From contig CAJJDP010000147.1 of NCBI GenBank assembly GCA_905182995.1, positions 64,555 to 128,554 of the forward strand: 64,000 nucleotides of DNA, in the 5' to 3' direction. The notes under the pieces were generated by a model. It was given only the letters and a program-made list of their open reading frames with translations. It had not been told where the DNA came from and did not search any database. This document shows, in pieces, positions 45,641 to 60,600 of this stretch (position 1 is the first letter of the stretch; each line of letters starts with the position of its first letter). Source of the stretch: Paramecium octaurelia (Eukaryota; Ciliophora; Oligohymenophorea; Peniculida; Parameciidae). The position numbers and the translations under genes were made by a program.

Positions 45641-48600
45641 ATGTCTTAAGCATATCAATAGATGAATGAGGAACACCCTAATGAAATCGAGATTCCCGTT
45701 AATAAACCACCCAATTAACAGGATAACGTAGCTCAACAAAGCAACCAAGAAAAAGCTACAAAGTAAAAAAATATTTGAATTTATAGAGTGCAAAAAAATA
45801 AGAAGAAGGTAGCTGATTCAGAATCATCCTCCTCTTCGGATGATGACAATAAACCCATAATCAAGAAATCCGACTCTGGTGCTAAGAAGCGTGGGGATAA
45901 AACGTAATTTTGATTTGTCATCACTATTTTAGGAAGTCTCTCTAGTTATAATAAATGGAGTTAGAAGATCATAACAAACAAGCACTAAAATGGGCAATCC
46001 GTCTAAGATCCTTTATTCGAATTATATTTTTAATCATAACAACAACAGTTTTGTTTACAGGCTTCTATGTAATATTCGAATTCTTTGCCTTTTATGACGG
46101 TATTTAAAAAATACCAGCGAATTCAAGATTGACTATGAATGTTACAAACTGCAGAATGCATATTATAGATAGTGTATTAACAATAACTTATTTTAGGAAT
46201 ACCAAATAACTAAATCAATGTCATCAATTAAATATCTGGGTGCGAGCATAACCACCTTAAAAAAGAAAAACTCGCATACCCAAAGTCTAAATTAAACAAC
46301 CCTGGAAGGACCAAAATTAGGTGATGCGATTGATGAAAGTTCAAGCTTACTCATACCAGACTTTGCCCTTGAATATTCAATCCCAGGAAGGTTCAATATA
46401 GATCCAAATGCAAACACTTCAACTATCTCAGAAGATATTCAAGGTAGCAATTATAGTTACGAATTTACAAACTTATTGTCTGAATAAAGTTGTTAAATAG
46501 ATCTCCATGTCTACAAATAAGCAGTTCTTGATGACTTATCAATAAATTGTTTTGGATCCTGTTTTATAGTGATGACCTCCAACAATATATCGTATAACAC
46601 AATCAATATTGTAATTATTAACCTATAACCTTTCATTAGACAGGAGAATTAGTTGAATTGAATGCGGTAAAATTAATAACTAAGAATTTGACCTTCAACA
46701 GTGTTTAAGGAAGATTTTAAGGAAATTATTTATAATTTGAATAGTTCTCTGATGTTAGATTAGAAAATGGAGATATCATATTTTAGACTGATAATGAAAT
46801 GATGGTTAATTGGACTCATGCCAATCCACATTATTGTTATGCAGCTCCAGTTATTGCAAATCCTATAGTCGTTGGTTGTCAAGAGGCACCAGCATCTGAA
46901 GTAAAGGCCTTTATTCAAGGAGTTGGTACAGGAAAGAAAAAGAAGAAGAAGGATGAAGACAAAGATAAAGATGATGATGAAAAAGATAAAGATAAGAAGG
47001 ATGAGAAAAAAGATAAAAAAGATAAAGGAGGTGAAACAGAATTTTTAAGTTTAGAGGATGAAATCTACGAGAGCTTTTTTGCTGATGAACATGAAAACTT
47101 ATAAGGAAACATCATCTTATTACCATTTGTAGATACCTATAATGATTCCAAACAATTTCAAGTGGAATTAGACTCAATTACTCATTAAGAAGAAAAAGAT
47201 GCTGCAACTCCTAAAAAGGATGCTGATCCTAAACAAGATGATAAAACTAATCCCAAAGCCAATATGTAAAGTAAAACCAAAGACGTAAAAGAAAAGCAAG
47301 CTATTCTATTCCAACCATCTTGCTTTGGTAATTCAATCTTTTGTTAATCTTTGGAATGCTAGAGTATCAAAGATGCCTTAAAAAAGTCTAATAATACCAT
47401 CAATCCAACTAACTCAACCGACTAAAATCAGGGAAAACCTTCAGGATCATAATTAAGATTCTTGAAAGAAGGGGATGAATTGGCAAAGGATAATAAAAAT
47501 GAGACTGCCAAGGATGCCAACAAAACCGAAGCTAAGATTGATTACAAAGGAATCTATGCAGAAGCACAAAAGAAATTACCTCACACTGTACCTGCAGGTT
47601 TGAGATTCTTAAACGTTACTGGAAGATTTGGCAATGTTTATGTGAACATCATTAAAAGACAAAATAAGACTGTTACAACCAAAGACACTGTTATCCATGG
47701 ATTGAGTTATGCATCAGGAAGTGTCGACTTTGATTTACCCAGTTAAAAAACACTAAGACATTATCTCAAAATGGCTGATGATCCTCATAACTTTGATCCC
47801 AACTTTGTCCTTAAGGTCGGATCTAAAATCACCAGATCTGATAATTATTAATAATGGTCATTGACTTACAACCCTGCCTACTCATATGTAAAACCTTGGT
47901 GGATGGGTACCTTTTCATTTACTTTAATGAGTACAGCATCATGGACTTTGGATTTGAATTTGAGTCCTGGATTCTGTCCCTATCATCCTGCTTTAGATTT
48001 AGATGATATTTACAATACTAGATTTTTGATTGGAAAGTACTTTGAGAAAGCTGAACATTCCATTACAACAATTTCTTGGTAAAATTCAGTCAAATTTCCA
48101 ACTGAAAACTATCCAAAGGAAGCCACAGGTTTACGTAAATACATTGAATCCAATAATGAATTTGAAAGGTGGATTGAAATAATTAAATTGAATGAAACAA
48201 GCTATCAATTAACAAACATCAATTTAGATTAAAGTCCAGCAACCCAGTGGGCTGTCTATGTGTCAGTGATCATCTCAATATTAACAGCCTTCTTTTTAAT
48301 GTTGGGAGTACTTTACATGATAAATTCAGTTTACAAATAAATTCTAGAGTAGGTTGCTGCAACTAATAAATATAGTGGTATTGAAAAAAAGAATGATGCT
48401 GATGGAGCCTAGCCTTTAATGAAAATTGCTCCAGAAAAGGAAGATAGCAATGACAAAAAGAAGGATGATGGTTCGGATAAAAAAGATGATACAGACAAAA
48501 AGAAATAGTCTTCATAAGATATGGAAATGTAATTAATCTTTATTTATATTTTAGTGTTTTGAACATGAATTTGGGAAGATTACTATTCCAATTGTTCGTT

Positions 48601-51600
48601 TTGGCCCCTCCTCTATCAGCATTCATAGATTATTTATGTGTATTGATAAGCAAAAAGTACATCAATTCAGCTGAAGAATTCTATACTCACTTGTTTTAAA
48701 AGAAATAAAAAAGCAACACAGATTCAGAATTACACAATTTGACAACAGAATCAATTCTGGGAAATGAGATGAAAACATTATATGAAAAGTTTTGTTTCCT
48801 CAATGGTTTTCTTGAGTAAAAATTGGATGATGAGAAGAATCTTAAATTGCTCAAGCAAAAGGGCTTTAAGATTACACTTAAGGAAGATGCCCAAACAGAA
48901 TCTTACATTAGAGTACTTCTGAATGGTATGATGCCAAAATTACCAGTAATCACACCTGATAAAAATCCCTTAGAGTTATTTATTACCAATTGTTGTAAAT
49001 TAACTAACTTCGAGGAGGACAACATTGTTGTGCAAACCTTCAATGAATAATATTAGGAATTTTGTGTTTTGAACCATTTACCCTATGAACAACCATCGGC
49101 TTCAGAATTACAAAAGAGTTACAATATCACAAGCAAATATATTCCATAACAGTGGGTTGAAAGAGATGAGGAAGAAGTCCATAAAGAGGATGATGCTCCT
49201 CCCTCATTTATGATGAAAGTGCAGAACTGCTTGACAGATTGCCTTAAGAAATGTCTACCAGAATAATAGACATACATTATTAACAGATAGAAAATGTAGA
49301 ATCACTATTCATTGATCTTGAATAATCCTGAATTGATAAAAACTTAAGCTGAATTAGCTGAAGCCAATAGAGAACTTATTCTATTTGGAGGATGGTGGAT
49401 GGTTGATTTCTTCACAGTGCTGGCTCACTTCATAACAACAGTTATTTTAATCATTCCTCTTTTCTCGTTTACAATTTTAGAAAAGATCTTATATGCTCAA
49501 TACTCCCTGATTCCAATCTAATATTTGATTACTTTGGAGGATATTTTATAGAACTATTGGGTTGTGCCATTAAAGTTATATAACGAAAGTACTTGGATTA
49601 AGAATGTCTTAATTTTGGTTGGTATCTATTGGGTCTATTCAATTATTGATTTACTCTATTATTACATTTCAATGCAATTCCCATAGGAAAACTTCTTTAG
49701 AAAGGTATCCCCCAAGACAGCAAACAGAATTCAACTAATTTTCAGATAAATCATGTGGGCATTGGTATTGTATTCAGCATATCAATTATGCGTTTTCATC
49801 ACTCTCGCATTGGTATGGTTACTCTTAGGTGCTATTGTGAATCCCACTGCATTTTTGCCATATGCAACTGCAGCTGCAACCTTCATCACTGTTATCAGTT
49901 CAAAGGCTGCTCAATTCAAGGAGATTGCAACTGATGGGTTTGAAACTGTAATAGCATACGTGTAGAAGATTGCCAAAGATCAAATGGGCAGTATGATTGC
50001 TAAAATGGACTTAAAAGGTAAGATGCATGACATGATGGACAGCGACGCATTCAAGTCTGTGGCAGGGCAAGCTGCAAGTTTGGGATTGGTTGATTAGAGC
50101 ACACTAGCTCACATTGAAGAGAATGCTGATGCTTTATTGAGTAATCCAGACAAAGCTTTAGAGGCTGCATCCAATGCTGCCAGTGAATTGTAAGCAATAG
50201 CTGCAAATCCTCAAGCTTTCGTCGCCAAAATGATGAAGGAGTTGGAAGAGAAGGCCATCTAGATGTTGAAAGAGTAGATGGCGAAACAAATTGAAGGATA
50301 TGGATAAGAATTAGCTAATATTGCTTTGGCTCTTTTTAAGAAGGATAAAAATATGTTCAAAAACAATCTTACTTAATTAATTTACACAGCAGCGAACACT
50401 TTGAAACTTGATAGTCTTAAGAAGATTGGTCAACCAATAATGACGTTTGTTTGGGAATTTGCTTATCCCAGTGGAAATACAGCCCAGATGAGTCCAGAAG
50501 ATTATTTGGAAGCACTCATCCAACCATGTGCAGAATGCTTTGCTTAATTGATTCAATAAGAGAGTGCCATCTTATTCCAAGATTAGGATATGTAGATGTT
50601 CGAGCCAAGAATATTATCCTTGGTTTTAAAGAAGGCAATTTCATTGCAGAAGCATTTGCAATAAGAAAATTTTCTGGGAGTTTTTAATGATCTTGATTAA
50701 ATCATTAAATAATTGAAGGATGAACCTTAATTCACGTAAATTAAGTACTTGTCAAAGTATTCAGGATTGTTGAAGATTGCTATGTCACTGTTCGAAGGTA
50801 GAAAGGGTAATTAAATTACTTTCCACAAAATATTCGGAATTATTTCAGGCTTCTTTGATGAAATTCCATAATTGAAGGACATGAAAGATTTATTAGGTCT
50901 GATTGAATTGTTAGTCAACTCATTCAATAAATAGCACAAGGCATTGCCAACCAAATTGGTTAGATAAAGAATATCAAAAGCATTAGATGTTATTAATGGC
51001 ATGATTAAAGGTAGAAAGTCTAATATGGATAAAATATTGGAAAATCCATCTTTAATAACTTTGTTGTTCAATTTCATGTAGCATAACTTTGAGAAGATTC
51101 CAAAGGAAGTGATTAGAGATGTTTTTAAATTCATTTTTGAGAATTTCCATGATGAGAGTGTGAAATCAATTAGAGATTTGGTAGTCAGTGAAAGAGAATT
51201 CAAGAAGCTCATTCCATTAATGACAGGAGTTTTTGAAATGGTTAGTCTGTTCATGGAAGATTCTAGAGAATTGGCTTCGAATTTACATTTATAAGCAAAT
51301 GCATTCTCCATTGATGAGAAGAAAGCTCAACAATTATAAGCTGTCGCTTCCATAAAATATTATAAGTATACGACTTACGAAGGTTCAGAGAACGAAGAGA
51401 AACTCTTTGAAAAATTGCAAACCAATCCTTTGTTGATGAACTTGGCTACCTCTTTGAGATTGGATACAAAGACCTTACTTGCCATCATAGCAGTGCTTCT
51501 ATAATTGTATTCCAAATAGGGCTTGTAAGACTTGTTTTAGATTATTTCTAAAATCCATAAGACTGAAGTCAATAGAGTTAAACAATTCTTTTCGCTCTTG

Positions 51601-54600
51601 ATCTTATTCAAATGCAACAATGCAACTCATTTATCTAATGCATGTGTAGACCTAGATATACCCAGAGAGTACGTCATATTGGTATTATTGGGGAAGAAAG
51701 TGCTTGATATTGCTTATGCAGATGAGAGTAACTTGGAAAAATTGGGAGCTAGTAATGAAACAATAGATGCTATCAAAAGTCCTGACTTTGAACTCAAGGC
51801 ATGGATGCAAAAACTCAAAAAGGATGTGGTTGCCAAAGAGGATAACTCAGTTCAGGGAGGAAACTCTGGCAGATTGAAAACATTTTTAATTGAAACCATA
51901 TCAGATCCTGCTTGTTAAATTACTTCCTAAAAGGTTAAGGATATTCTAATGGACGTTGGAAACAATAACAACCAATTTGCTCAAATCACTTAAAGAGAAA
52001 TCGATTTACTCAACAACATCTTATTATTGAAGAATATTGATTTGTTCACTTCCCCATAAGCATTGACTAGTGACACCAAGTAGAGTGTATATGCATTTGC
52101 TTCAATCTTGAATGTCAACAAGTAGTTCTTTGAAGATTTCATCAACATTATCTTTTTGACTAATTCTGATAGGGTAATTCAATCTATTCAAAATTCCCAA
52201 CCTAAAGTTGATTCAAGTAAGGGCGATGAATTCATTTCAAAAGAGAATCAAAAAGATTATGAGAGCTATTTGGAATTCATGTATTCTAAGATGGAGATGA
52301 TCCAAAAGAAACATCAATTCATTTATTCCAAAATGTAGACCTTGTTCCCCATGATCAAATTGCCATTGCCTCTAATTGAGAAGTTGTTATTTAACAAGGA
52401 TAAAGGAATGGATGTAAATTCATTTTATCAACTCGCCTACTTAATCATTGAGAAGGATGAGAATGGAAAATTACCAAAGGGAACTCTGAATTAATTGAAT
52501 AAATCAGTTTCGTTTTTGACATCTACTCTAAATAGTCAAAATGCTAAGGATCTGAAGTAGGCTTTGGATAAAAAGGACTTAAACGATGGACAGGTGTTAG
52601 TCATATAAATGTTGAATGAAAATTCAAAGTAGAGATCCATTACATTGTTGTTGAACTTCTTGATTCAAAATAGTAAGAGAAGTAAGAATGATGAGAAAAG
52701 ACCTCTTCCACAAATTTATCATATTTTCGCTTGTCTTTATCTCTACTTCACAGGGCAATGGTGTGATTTAACATTAACATTCGAGGATCTAGAAACAAAG
52801 TAAATCCAGAAATAAAATATTTTGTAGTATTTGACTAAAAAATTGGATATCAAGCAGGAGTTCTTTGAAGCAATTCATACATTCTTTTTGAATGATAATC
52901 AGAAATTCACATAAACAATGGTTAAATTTATGAGAAGACAATAGGCATGTAAATTTGAGAAGGAGAACCCAGGAATCAAAATACCATTGTAATCTTTAGT
53001 CAAAATTCCAGATCAGTTTGTCCTAAACTTTATCAATCTGATCACAGGTCAAGGATATCAAACGTCTTTCTTCTCTAAAGAACTCTCCATGGATTCTGGA
53101 GTGGTTGAAATGATCAGCACATTGACAACTATCAAAAATGCTAAGGTTTCTTCATAGAGAATACAGAATTATCAATACTTGTCAACATCTTCTAAGAAGT
53201 TGGGACCATTGTTAGACAAAGTTGGAGTAAAGGGAGATGAATTTGTGTTGATTTTGCAGATTATCTTCCAAGATTATGAAATCAATAATATTTAGGCTTT
53301 GATAAATGGGTTGAAATTAGAGTAAAAATTAAAAGTGTAGGGAGTTTAGAATCTATTGCAATTAGACAAAGTGGTGTCTAATTATGATAAAGATTGGCTA
53401 AAGCAGATAACATCAATAAAAGACAATCAACTAATCAAAGACATGAAAGTTAATCCAGAAATAGCAGTAATGACTAAAGGGTTGGTAAGAGGAAAGTATA
53501 CTGGGTTGGAAGCATACATTAAGAAAATTCCTCATTTTGATTACGCTTAATGTGATGGTAGAGCAGAGTACTTTGGATTGTTGTAAGGATTGATAGGTTG
53601 CATAAGTGGGCCAATCCCAGATTAGTTTAATGTGAAGGGATTCTTGGCTAATCTTTATAAATTATTGGAAGATCCAAAAACAAAAGATATTCCTACAGAA
53701 TTGACTTCAACTAATAATTCAGTTGAATATGCTATTTATAAGTTGGTATAGATAATTCAGATTGACCCAATTGTGTTAATGCTTACTCAAGGAATGATTC
53801 CTGCTTGGAGATTGATATAAGAGACATATATTAATGAAGAAAAGAAATGGATCAACCCAGTTTTGGTCTTGTCAACCTTTTTGACATTCCAAGCTATTCC
53901 AACCTTGTTGAAAGAAATGTTTGGAGAAGTTGAATGGTTTAGATAAATAGATGAACTATTTTAGAAAATTTATTACAATGACTAAGTTGAAGTACCAAAC
54001 TTTGAACCTTTCTGGGGTGAGCCTGATTGGTTATAAGAGTAGGAAGATTGTATTGAAGAAGTAAAGAAGAAGCTATTCTCAGATACTATTGATTCAATAG
54101 AGGAATTATAAGATATGGTGGAAATATGCAATTTCAATCCACAAGTGATTCAATTTTTGAATATTGGCAAAAATGACATCAAAAATGCTTAATTAGATGT
54201 CTTGGCAGATTCAGTGGAGATGTATGGAAACTTAATTGGCGATGATGATTTATTAGGAATTGCAAATATCATCAGAAATACACCACCCACTGATCCACAA
54301 TTCAATAAAATTTCTTATGATCAAGCTGTGGAAATGTTGAAAGATGACCCAGAAGAATAGCAAAAATTAAAAGGCTTGTATCCTTTGATATTGTATCAAT
54401 AAATGATTAAGGTTTATCAAGAAACTTGTTCGTTGTTCATTGATCCAAGAAGAAATATGGAATAGAAAGTGTTGACTGATTCATGGATAATGAAAGATAT
54501 TGAATGTTAATAGACTCCTATTTTTACTATGGGAATTACCTCTACTTTGGCAAGTTTGAGAAGATCATTTTGGAATCCTCTTGAGAATCAATAGCCTAGA

Positions 54601-57600
54601 GATGAAGAGCATTATAAAATCACTGTCCAATAGATAGACTTCATCTTGACTTCAATCGAAAGAATGTATTATTTCAAGAATTTCACAGACTATTTCTCAA
54701 AAACTAAAGCAGCCATATTGATAGGATTGTCTTGTGGATTTGCAATATCTGCTGAAAATATGATCTCAGCTAATTGTACTGCTAGTTTGGTCACATATCA
54801 AAGAGCCTTGAAACACAAATCCTTACAAGCAAACCAATAACAAAAGGTTTTGTACAAATTTGATTTCTTAAAGGACCTAATTGAAAAGAGATAGGAAGAA
54901 TTTTGCTCTATGCAGAATAGATTCTTTAAATCCTATCAATTTAATAAAATCCTCAAGTATGGCTTAGATATTATTTCAGAGCCTGAAAATTATCTGAAGT
55001 TCTCAATTCAAAATATCGAAACTACTCCTGATTAAGGTATCAATTGGGATGATTACTTCTTTGATATCGGGTTCTTGCAAGGCAGTTCTCAAATAACCAA
55101 ATGGATTAGGGCAGAAGGTGTTGATAAAAAAGTCAGTGCATAAACTCGATTACCTATTTTGAAAGAGAGACTTAAATAGTTGATGGACAAAGAAATTCAT
55201 GAATAACAAGACGCTATGAAAAAGGCATGGGTCAATTAACAAAAGTTAAACATTGATCCTAAATAGAATTCTTCTCAGGAACCTACTCTCGAAGAAGCAG
55301 TGCTTGAGGTTGTAGATGTGAGAACTGGTAAAAAGTGGTTGAGTGTATTGAATTCACAAGAACAATGGTCATAAGCCTGTTATCAATACAATGACAATAT
55401 AAGATTGTTAATTGATATTTGGAAAGGCAATTACTTATCTATAATTGAACCAGATACTTATTTCACAGACGAGGAACCTGCTGCTGCCATGGCATATTAT
55501 GGATTAGCTGCCTTGTCTGGAGCATTTTATAAGGTTAAGAATGGATGGAAACAAAACACTCCTCAATAGTTATCAGCCTATTTAAATGCTTGCTGTTGGA
55601 ATACCTCATCTAATAAGAAGAATTTACAAGAAATATTATCAGTCTTCTTGAAATCTTTCGAAGGATTCACAGTATTGGCTCAATCATTGCAATAGAATGT
55701 CTAATTGGTTAATAGCTTTGTTAATTTGTCNCAATAAATGATTAAGGTTTATCAAGAAACTTGTTCGTTGTTCATTGATCCAAGAAGAAATATGGAATAG
55801 AAAGTGTTGACTGATTCATGGATAATGAAAGATATTGAATGTTAATAGACTCCTATTTTTACTATGGGAATTACCTCTACTTTGGCAAGTTTGAGAAGAT
55901 CATTTTGGAATCCTCTTGAGAATCAATAGCCTAGAGATGAAGAGCATTATAAAATCACTGTCCAATAGATAGACTTCATCTTGACTTCAATCGAAAGAAT
56001 GTATTATTTCAAGAATTTCACAGACTATTTCTCAAAAACTAAAGCAGCCATATTGATAGGATTGTCTTGTGGATTTGCAATATCTGCTGAAAATATGATC
56101 TCAGCTAATTGTACTGCTAGTTTGGTCACATATCAAAGAGCCTTGAAACACAAATCCTTACAAGCAAACCAATAACAAAAGGTTTTGTACAAATTTGATT
56201 TCTTAAAGGACCTAATTGAAAAGAGATAGGAAGAATTTTGCTCTATGCAGAATAGATTCTTTAAATCCTATCAATTTAATAAAATCCTCAAGTATGGCTT
56301 AGATATTATTTCAGAGCCTGAAAATTATCTGAAGTTCTCAATTCAAAATATCGAAACTACTCCTGATTAAGGTATCAATTGGGATGATTACTTCTTTGAT
56401 ATCGGGTTCTTGCAAGGCAGTTCTCAAATAACCAAATGGATTAGGGCAGAAGGTGTTGATAAAAAAGTCAGTGCATAAACTCGATTACCTATTTTGAAAG
56501 AGAGACTTAAATAGTTGATGGACAAAGAAATTCATGAATAACAAGACGCTATGAAAAAGGCATGGGTCAATTAACAAAAGTTAAACATTGATCCTAAATA
56601 GAATTCTTCTCAGGAACCTACTCTCGAAGAAGCAGTGCTTGAGGTTGTAGATGTGAGAACTGGTAAAAAGTGGTTGAGTGTATTGAATTCACAAGAACAA
56701 TGGTCATAAGCCTGTTATCAATACAATGACAATATAAGATTGTTAATTGATATTTGGAAAGGCAATTACTTATCTATAATTGAACCAGATACTTATTTCA
56801 CAGACGAGGAACCTGCTGCTGCCATGGCATATTATGGATTAGCTGCCTTGTCTGGAGCATTTTATAAGGTTAAGAATGGATGGAAACAAAACACTCCTCA
56901 ATAGTTATCAGCCTATTTAAATGCTTGCTGTTGGAATACCTCATCTAATAAGAAGAATTTACAAGAAATATTATCAGTCTTCTTGAAATCTTTCGAAGGA
57001 TTCACAGTATTGGCTCAATCATTGCAATAGAATGTCTAATTGGTTAATAGCTTTGTTAATTTGTCTATGTAGTTATATGATACAGATATTCAATAATCTG
57101 AAGATCAATTGACTTTGATCAAATCAATGAATCTCTCATCAAATGACACTGAAGTATTGAATTCATTGATTGATGCCTATTTGGGCAAAATGGATGTGTA
57201 TTATCAATTGGCTGATTACTCCTAGGTCATTAATCCTAGTACAGCTACCAAGTTTAAGCCGGTCTAGATGAATAACCTAATTAAAAAAAAGAGGGGAGAT
57301 GCGTAACCGTAAGCGAAATAGGACCAACAATAGAATGAATAAAAGAAAGCAGAAGACACCAAACCTGAAGAGATTAAATAAAATCCCCCAGAAGAACAAT
57401 AATAATAATAACAATAACAATAAGGAAATGGATAGAATCAAGGCCCAGTTCCACCTGAATTATAAAATGCTTAATCAAAAGAATAAAAGTAGAAGAAAGC
57501 ACCAGAAAGGAAAGGAAAATCTAAATTATAATCTTCCTTTGGTAGTTCTGGAGATAGATACTTTTCAATCAAAACAATTTTATTAAAACTACTGTATGGA

Positions 57601-60600
57601 TTTGATCAATCTTAATTACATTAGATAGAGAAAATTGATGCTGTTAGATTTGATTTCAGCAAGTATTCTGCCTTATCTTCGGATCCAAAAAAAACAGAGG
57701 AATACTTTGTATTGTTGCTCTGGTAATTAGCCTAAGCAATCACCAAAGAAACATTGCCCACTGACCTTAGATTACCAATCTTAACTGATTTCGAAATAGG
57801 ATAATCAAACGACTTAGCAAATGAATACAAAAATAATCTGACTACCATTAGATTAATCACATAATTCATAATATAGATAGTTAATGACGATTATTCATTC
57901 TTTTTCTAAAAGGATGATGACGTCTCTGTGGTTTTGTAAAAGCTCTCCTTTACTAAGGAAGATCCTCAAGCGGAATTGCAATTCCTAAGAGCCATGATAG
58001 GTTTGAAATCCAATAAGATGATGCTCATTTAAAATAAAAGAGCTCTTCAAAAGAATAAACGAAATAGTCAAAATGCAAATAAACCTGAATTGTAACTTGA
58101 TATTCAAAAACAAGTTGAAAACTTAATTGAATCCAAAATTATTAATATAAAACTTGAGAATAAGAGTGATTAGGAGAATGAAGATCTTTCAAAGAATATC
58201 GCTCTATTATTTTTAGCAATATCAAGTGGTAACATTGAGAAAATGTATACAGCTATTTTACCTCATGATTCCATGAGTGCTGGGTTCATTTTAACAATGT
58301 TCATGTGGAAGAACATCTCCACTATTATTGGTAATGAAGAATTCTTAAAGCCAGATAATGCTATGAGAATCATTCCACCCTTACAACTATTGCCATTGTT
58401 GATCTATTCTTAAATTAATGAACAATAAGATAAGAAGAATGGAACTCTGAGAAATAACCAAAGATAAAAGGTCATTACATCCTTCCAAATAATCTTAAAT
58501 GCAATTAAGAAGAAATAAAACAAACCTGGCCATAGCGACTAGGAATTCTACAACAAAATTGAAAAAATGTCCTAAAGCAGAAAAAATCAATCTTTCTCTT
58601 GGAGTTTATGGTTATTGAAAATGCCTGATTTCTTGAGAGTTTAAACTTAAATTCAAATGGAAATGGAAAAGGAAGTAGACAAATCAAAGAAAACAGCATT
58701 TTCAAGGAGAGAATGTGACTTCATATTCAAAATTATGACAGGATCATACTTTGTTGAAAAGATAGAGTAAGTTAAATTCATTGGTCCCATCTTCAATTTA
58801 TATAAGATTTGCAATCAAATCATCAACTATCCTGAAACTGTAAAAATCTAGAATATTGATTTCAAAAAGATCATTCCAAATACCATTATCACAATAAGTG
58901 ATTATGTACCTGATGCGATCAGAACTTATCTAGGAGTATTCGACAAGTTTGTTTAATTATTTGTATTCATCTAAATACCAGAAAGATCTTTGAAAGCAAT
59001 GAAGGACTCTTCAGATAAATTAGAATAATAAAAAAATTAAGCTGGATCTCAAGTCCACTCTTAAAGAGATGAAGAAGAGTACGATTATGATGATGATGAT
59101 GAAGACAGAGATGGCGATGACGAAGTAGATGAAGATGAAGAAGAAGAGGATTAGGATGATGAAGAAAATGACAATGAAGAAAAAAAACAATAAGATGATG
59201 CTCCAGCTGATGGATTAGCTTAAATTACAGAAACAATTAATGAGTTCATTTTGGATGTGTTAGGACAGACTGTTAATTCTTTGTGGTTGAGCTTTAAGGA
59301 AGAAAATAGATAGTCCTTAAGTGATTAAATCGATAAACTCAACAAAGAGATTAATGAAAAGAAGGCAAACCAAATAAAATAAGATTAATCAAAAAGATTG
59401 AGTACCAACCTTCCACTTCTGGGCTAAGGATAGTTGTTATAGCCACAGATTTAATAAGGATAATAGCTCCCCTTATAATAACAATTAGGAGGACCTATGG
59501 TTGGACAAACTTAAATAGTAATGTAATAGTAAATAACAATGACATCATAAATCCAATAATAAATCCCTATGCAATAATAAATTCCTTTGTAATAATAATT
59601 ACCTATGTAACAACAACTACCTTTGTAGTAATAATTACCTTTGTAATAAATGAACCAATAATTGGGAAATCAATAATAAATGATGCCACCTATGGCTTTG
59701 GTTCCCTAAGGATACAATTTCTAAGAAAAAGCAAAGAAATTGCAAGAATTACAAGTTTAGTTGACTAAGATTGATGAGCAATCAACTTAAGTGAAACGAT
59801 TAATTTCTGGTATCATTTTATTGCTAACTGGATACAATATTGATGATTTGAAGGCTTAAAATGATGGTGAGAAGAAACTTCAGGTTTTGTGTTTCATTAT
59901 TGATTCAGTTCTCTTTAAGAACCTCAATCTGTTGCAATATGTGAACACAGTTATTATTCGAGAACTATTCTAAGAAATACAGAATATCAACAATTGCCCA
60001 TTGAAGTCAATCACTAATTAAGACTTTTTGTTCCAAATTGAGTCCTTATTGTACACTTTGACTGGTCAAGATCCCAGCAATGAAGTTAAGGATAAGAAAT
60101 AAAAGGGTGGAGTAGTTTAATAAAAGGATAAGCAGGCATCAAAATCTGATCAATGGACTATTGCATTACCTAAACGAGCTAAAATAATTGAATTACCTAT
60201 GGGAGTGATCAAATGCATCTTTGGATTGGCTAGTTACAATTTCGAATATGTACCCAAATTGTTGAAGGAATTGTCTGTTAGTGACAGTGCAATAAAGATA
60301 GTTGAATAAATTATTAAGTAAGTTCAAGAAATGGGAGTATTCGGCGGCAAATAGTTAAGCATTGGTGGAGGACAGCAAGATTCAAAAAAAGCCAAAGAAG
60401 TATAAGAATTAATGAAGAAGATTCAAGAGGGAACAGCCACCAATCAAGATATGTTCAAAGCTATAGATGGTAAACTATATTAAATATATTATTTTAGAGG
60501 ATGGAACTAAAAGTATCAGTAAGTCAGAATATGGAACACTAGCAAAGAGATTAGGAATGAATCTTTCTGAGCATAGAATTAATGAAATCTTTGCTAATAT

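Noticed and set aside
50811..51311. 166-codon minus-strand frame inside the giant gene
   Set aside because: It lies antisense to an uninterrupted coding frame, lacks any family signal, and mirrors its codon pattern.
54397..57065. A genuine 445-residue internal protein repeat
   Set aside because: No synonymous differences were seen between copies, and there is an N at the join; the same pattern occurs at the other N in the window.
57299..57586. Plus-strand frame starting MRNRKRNRTNNRMNKRKQ
   Set aside because: It is a shifted reading of the Gln/Lys-rich region of the giant gene; the correct frame continues without TGA on both sides.
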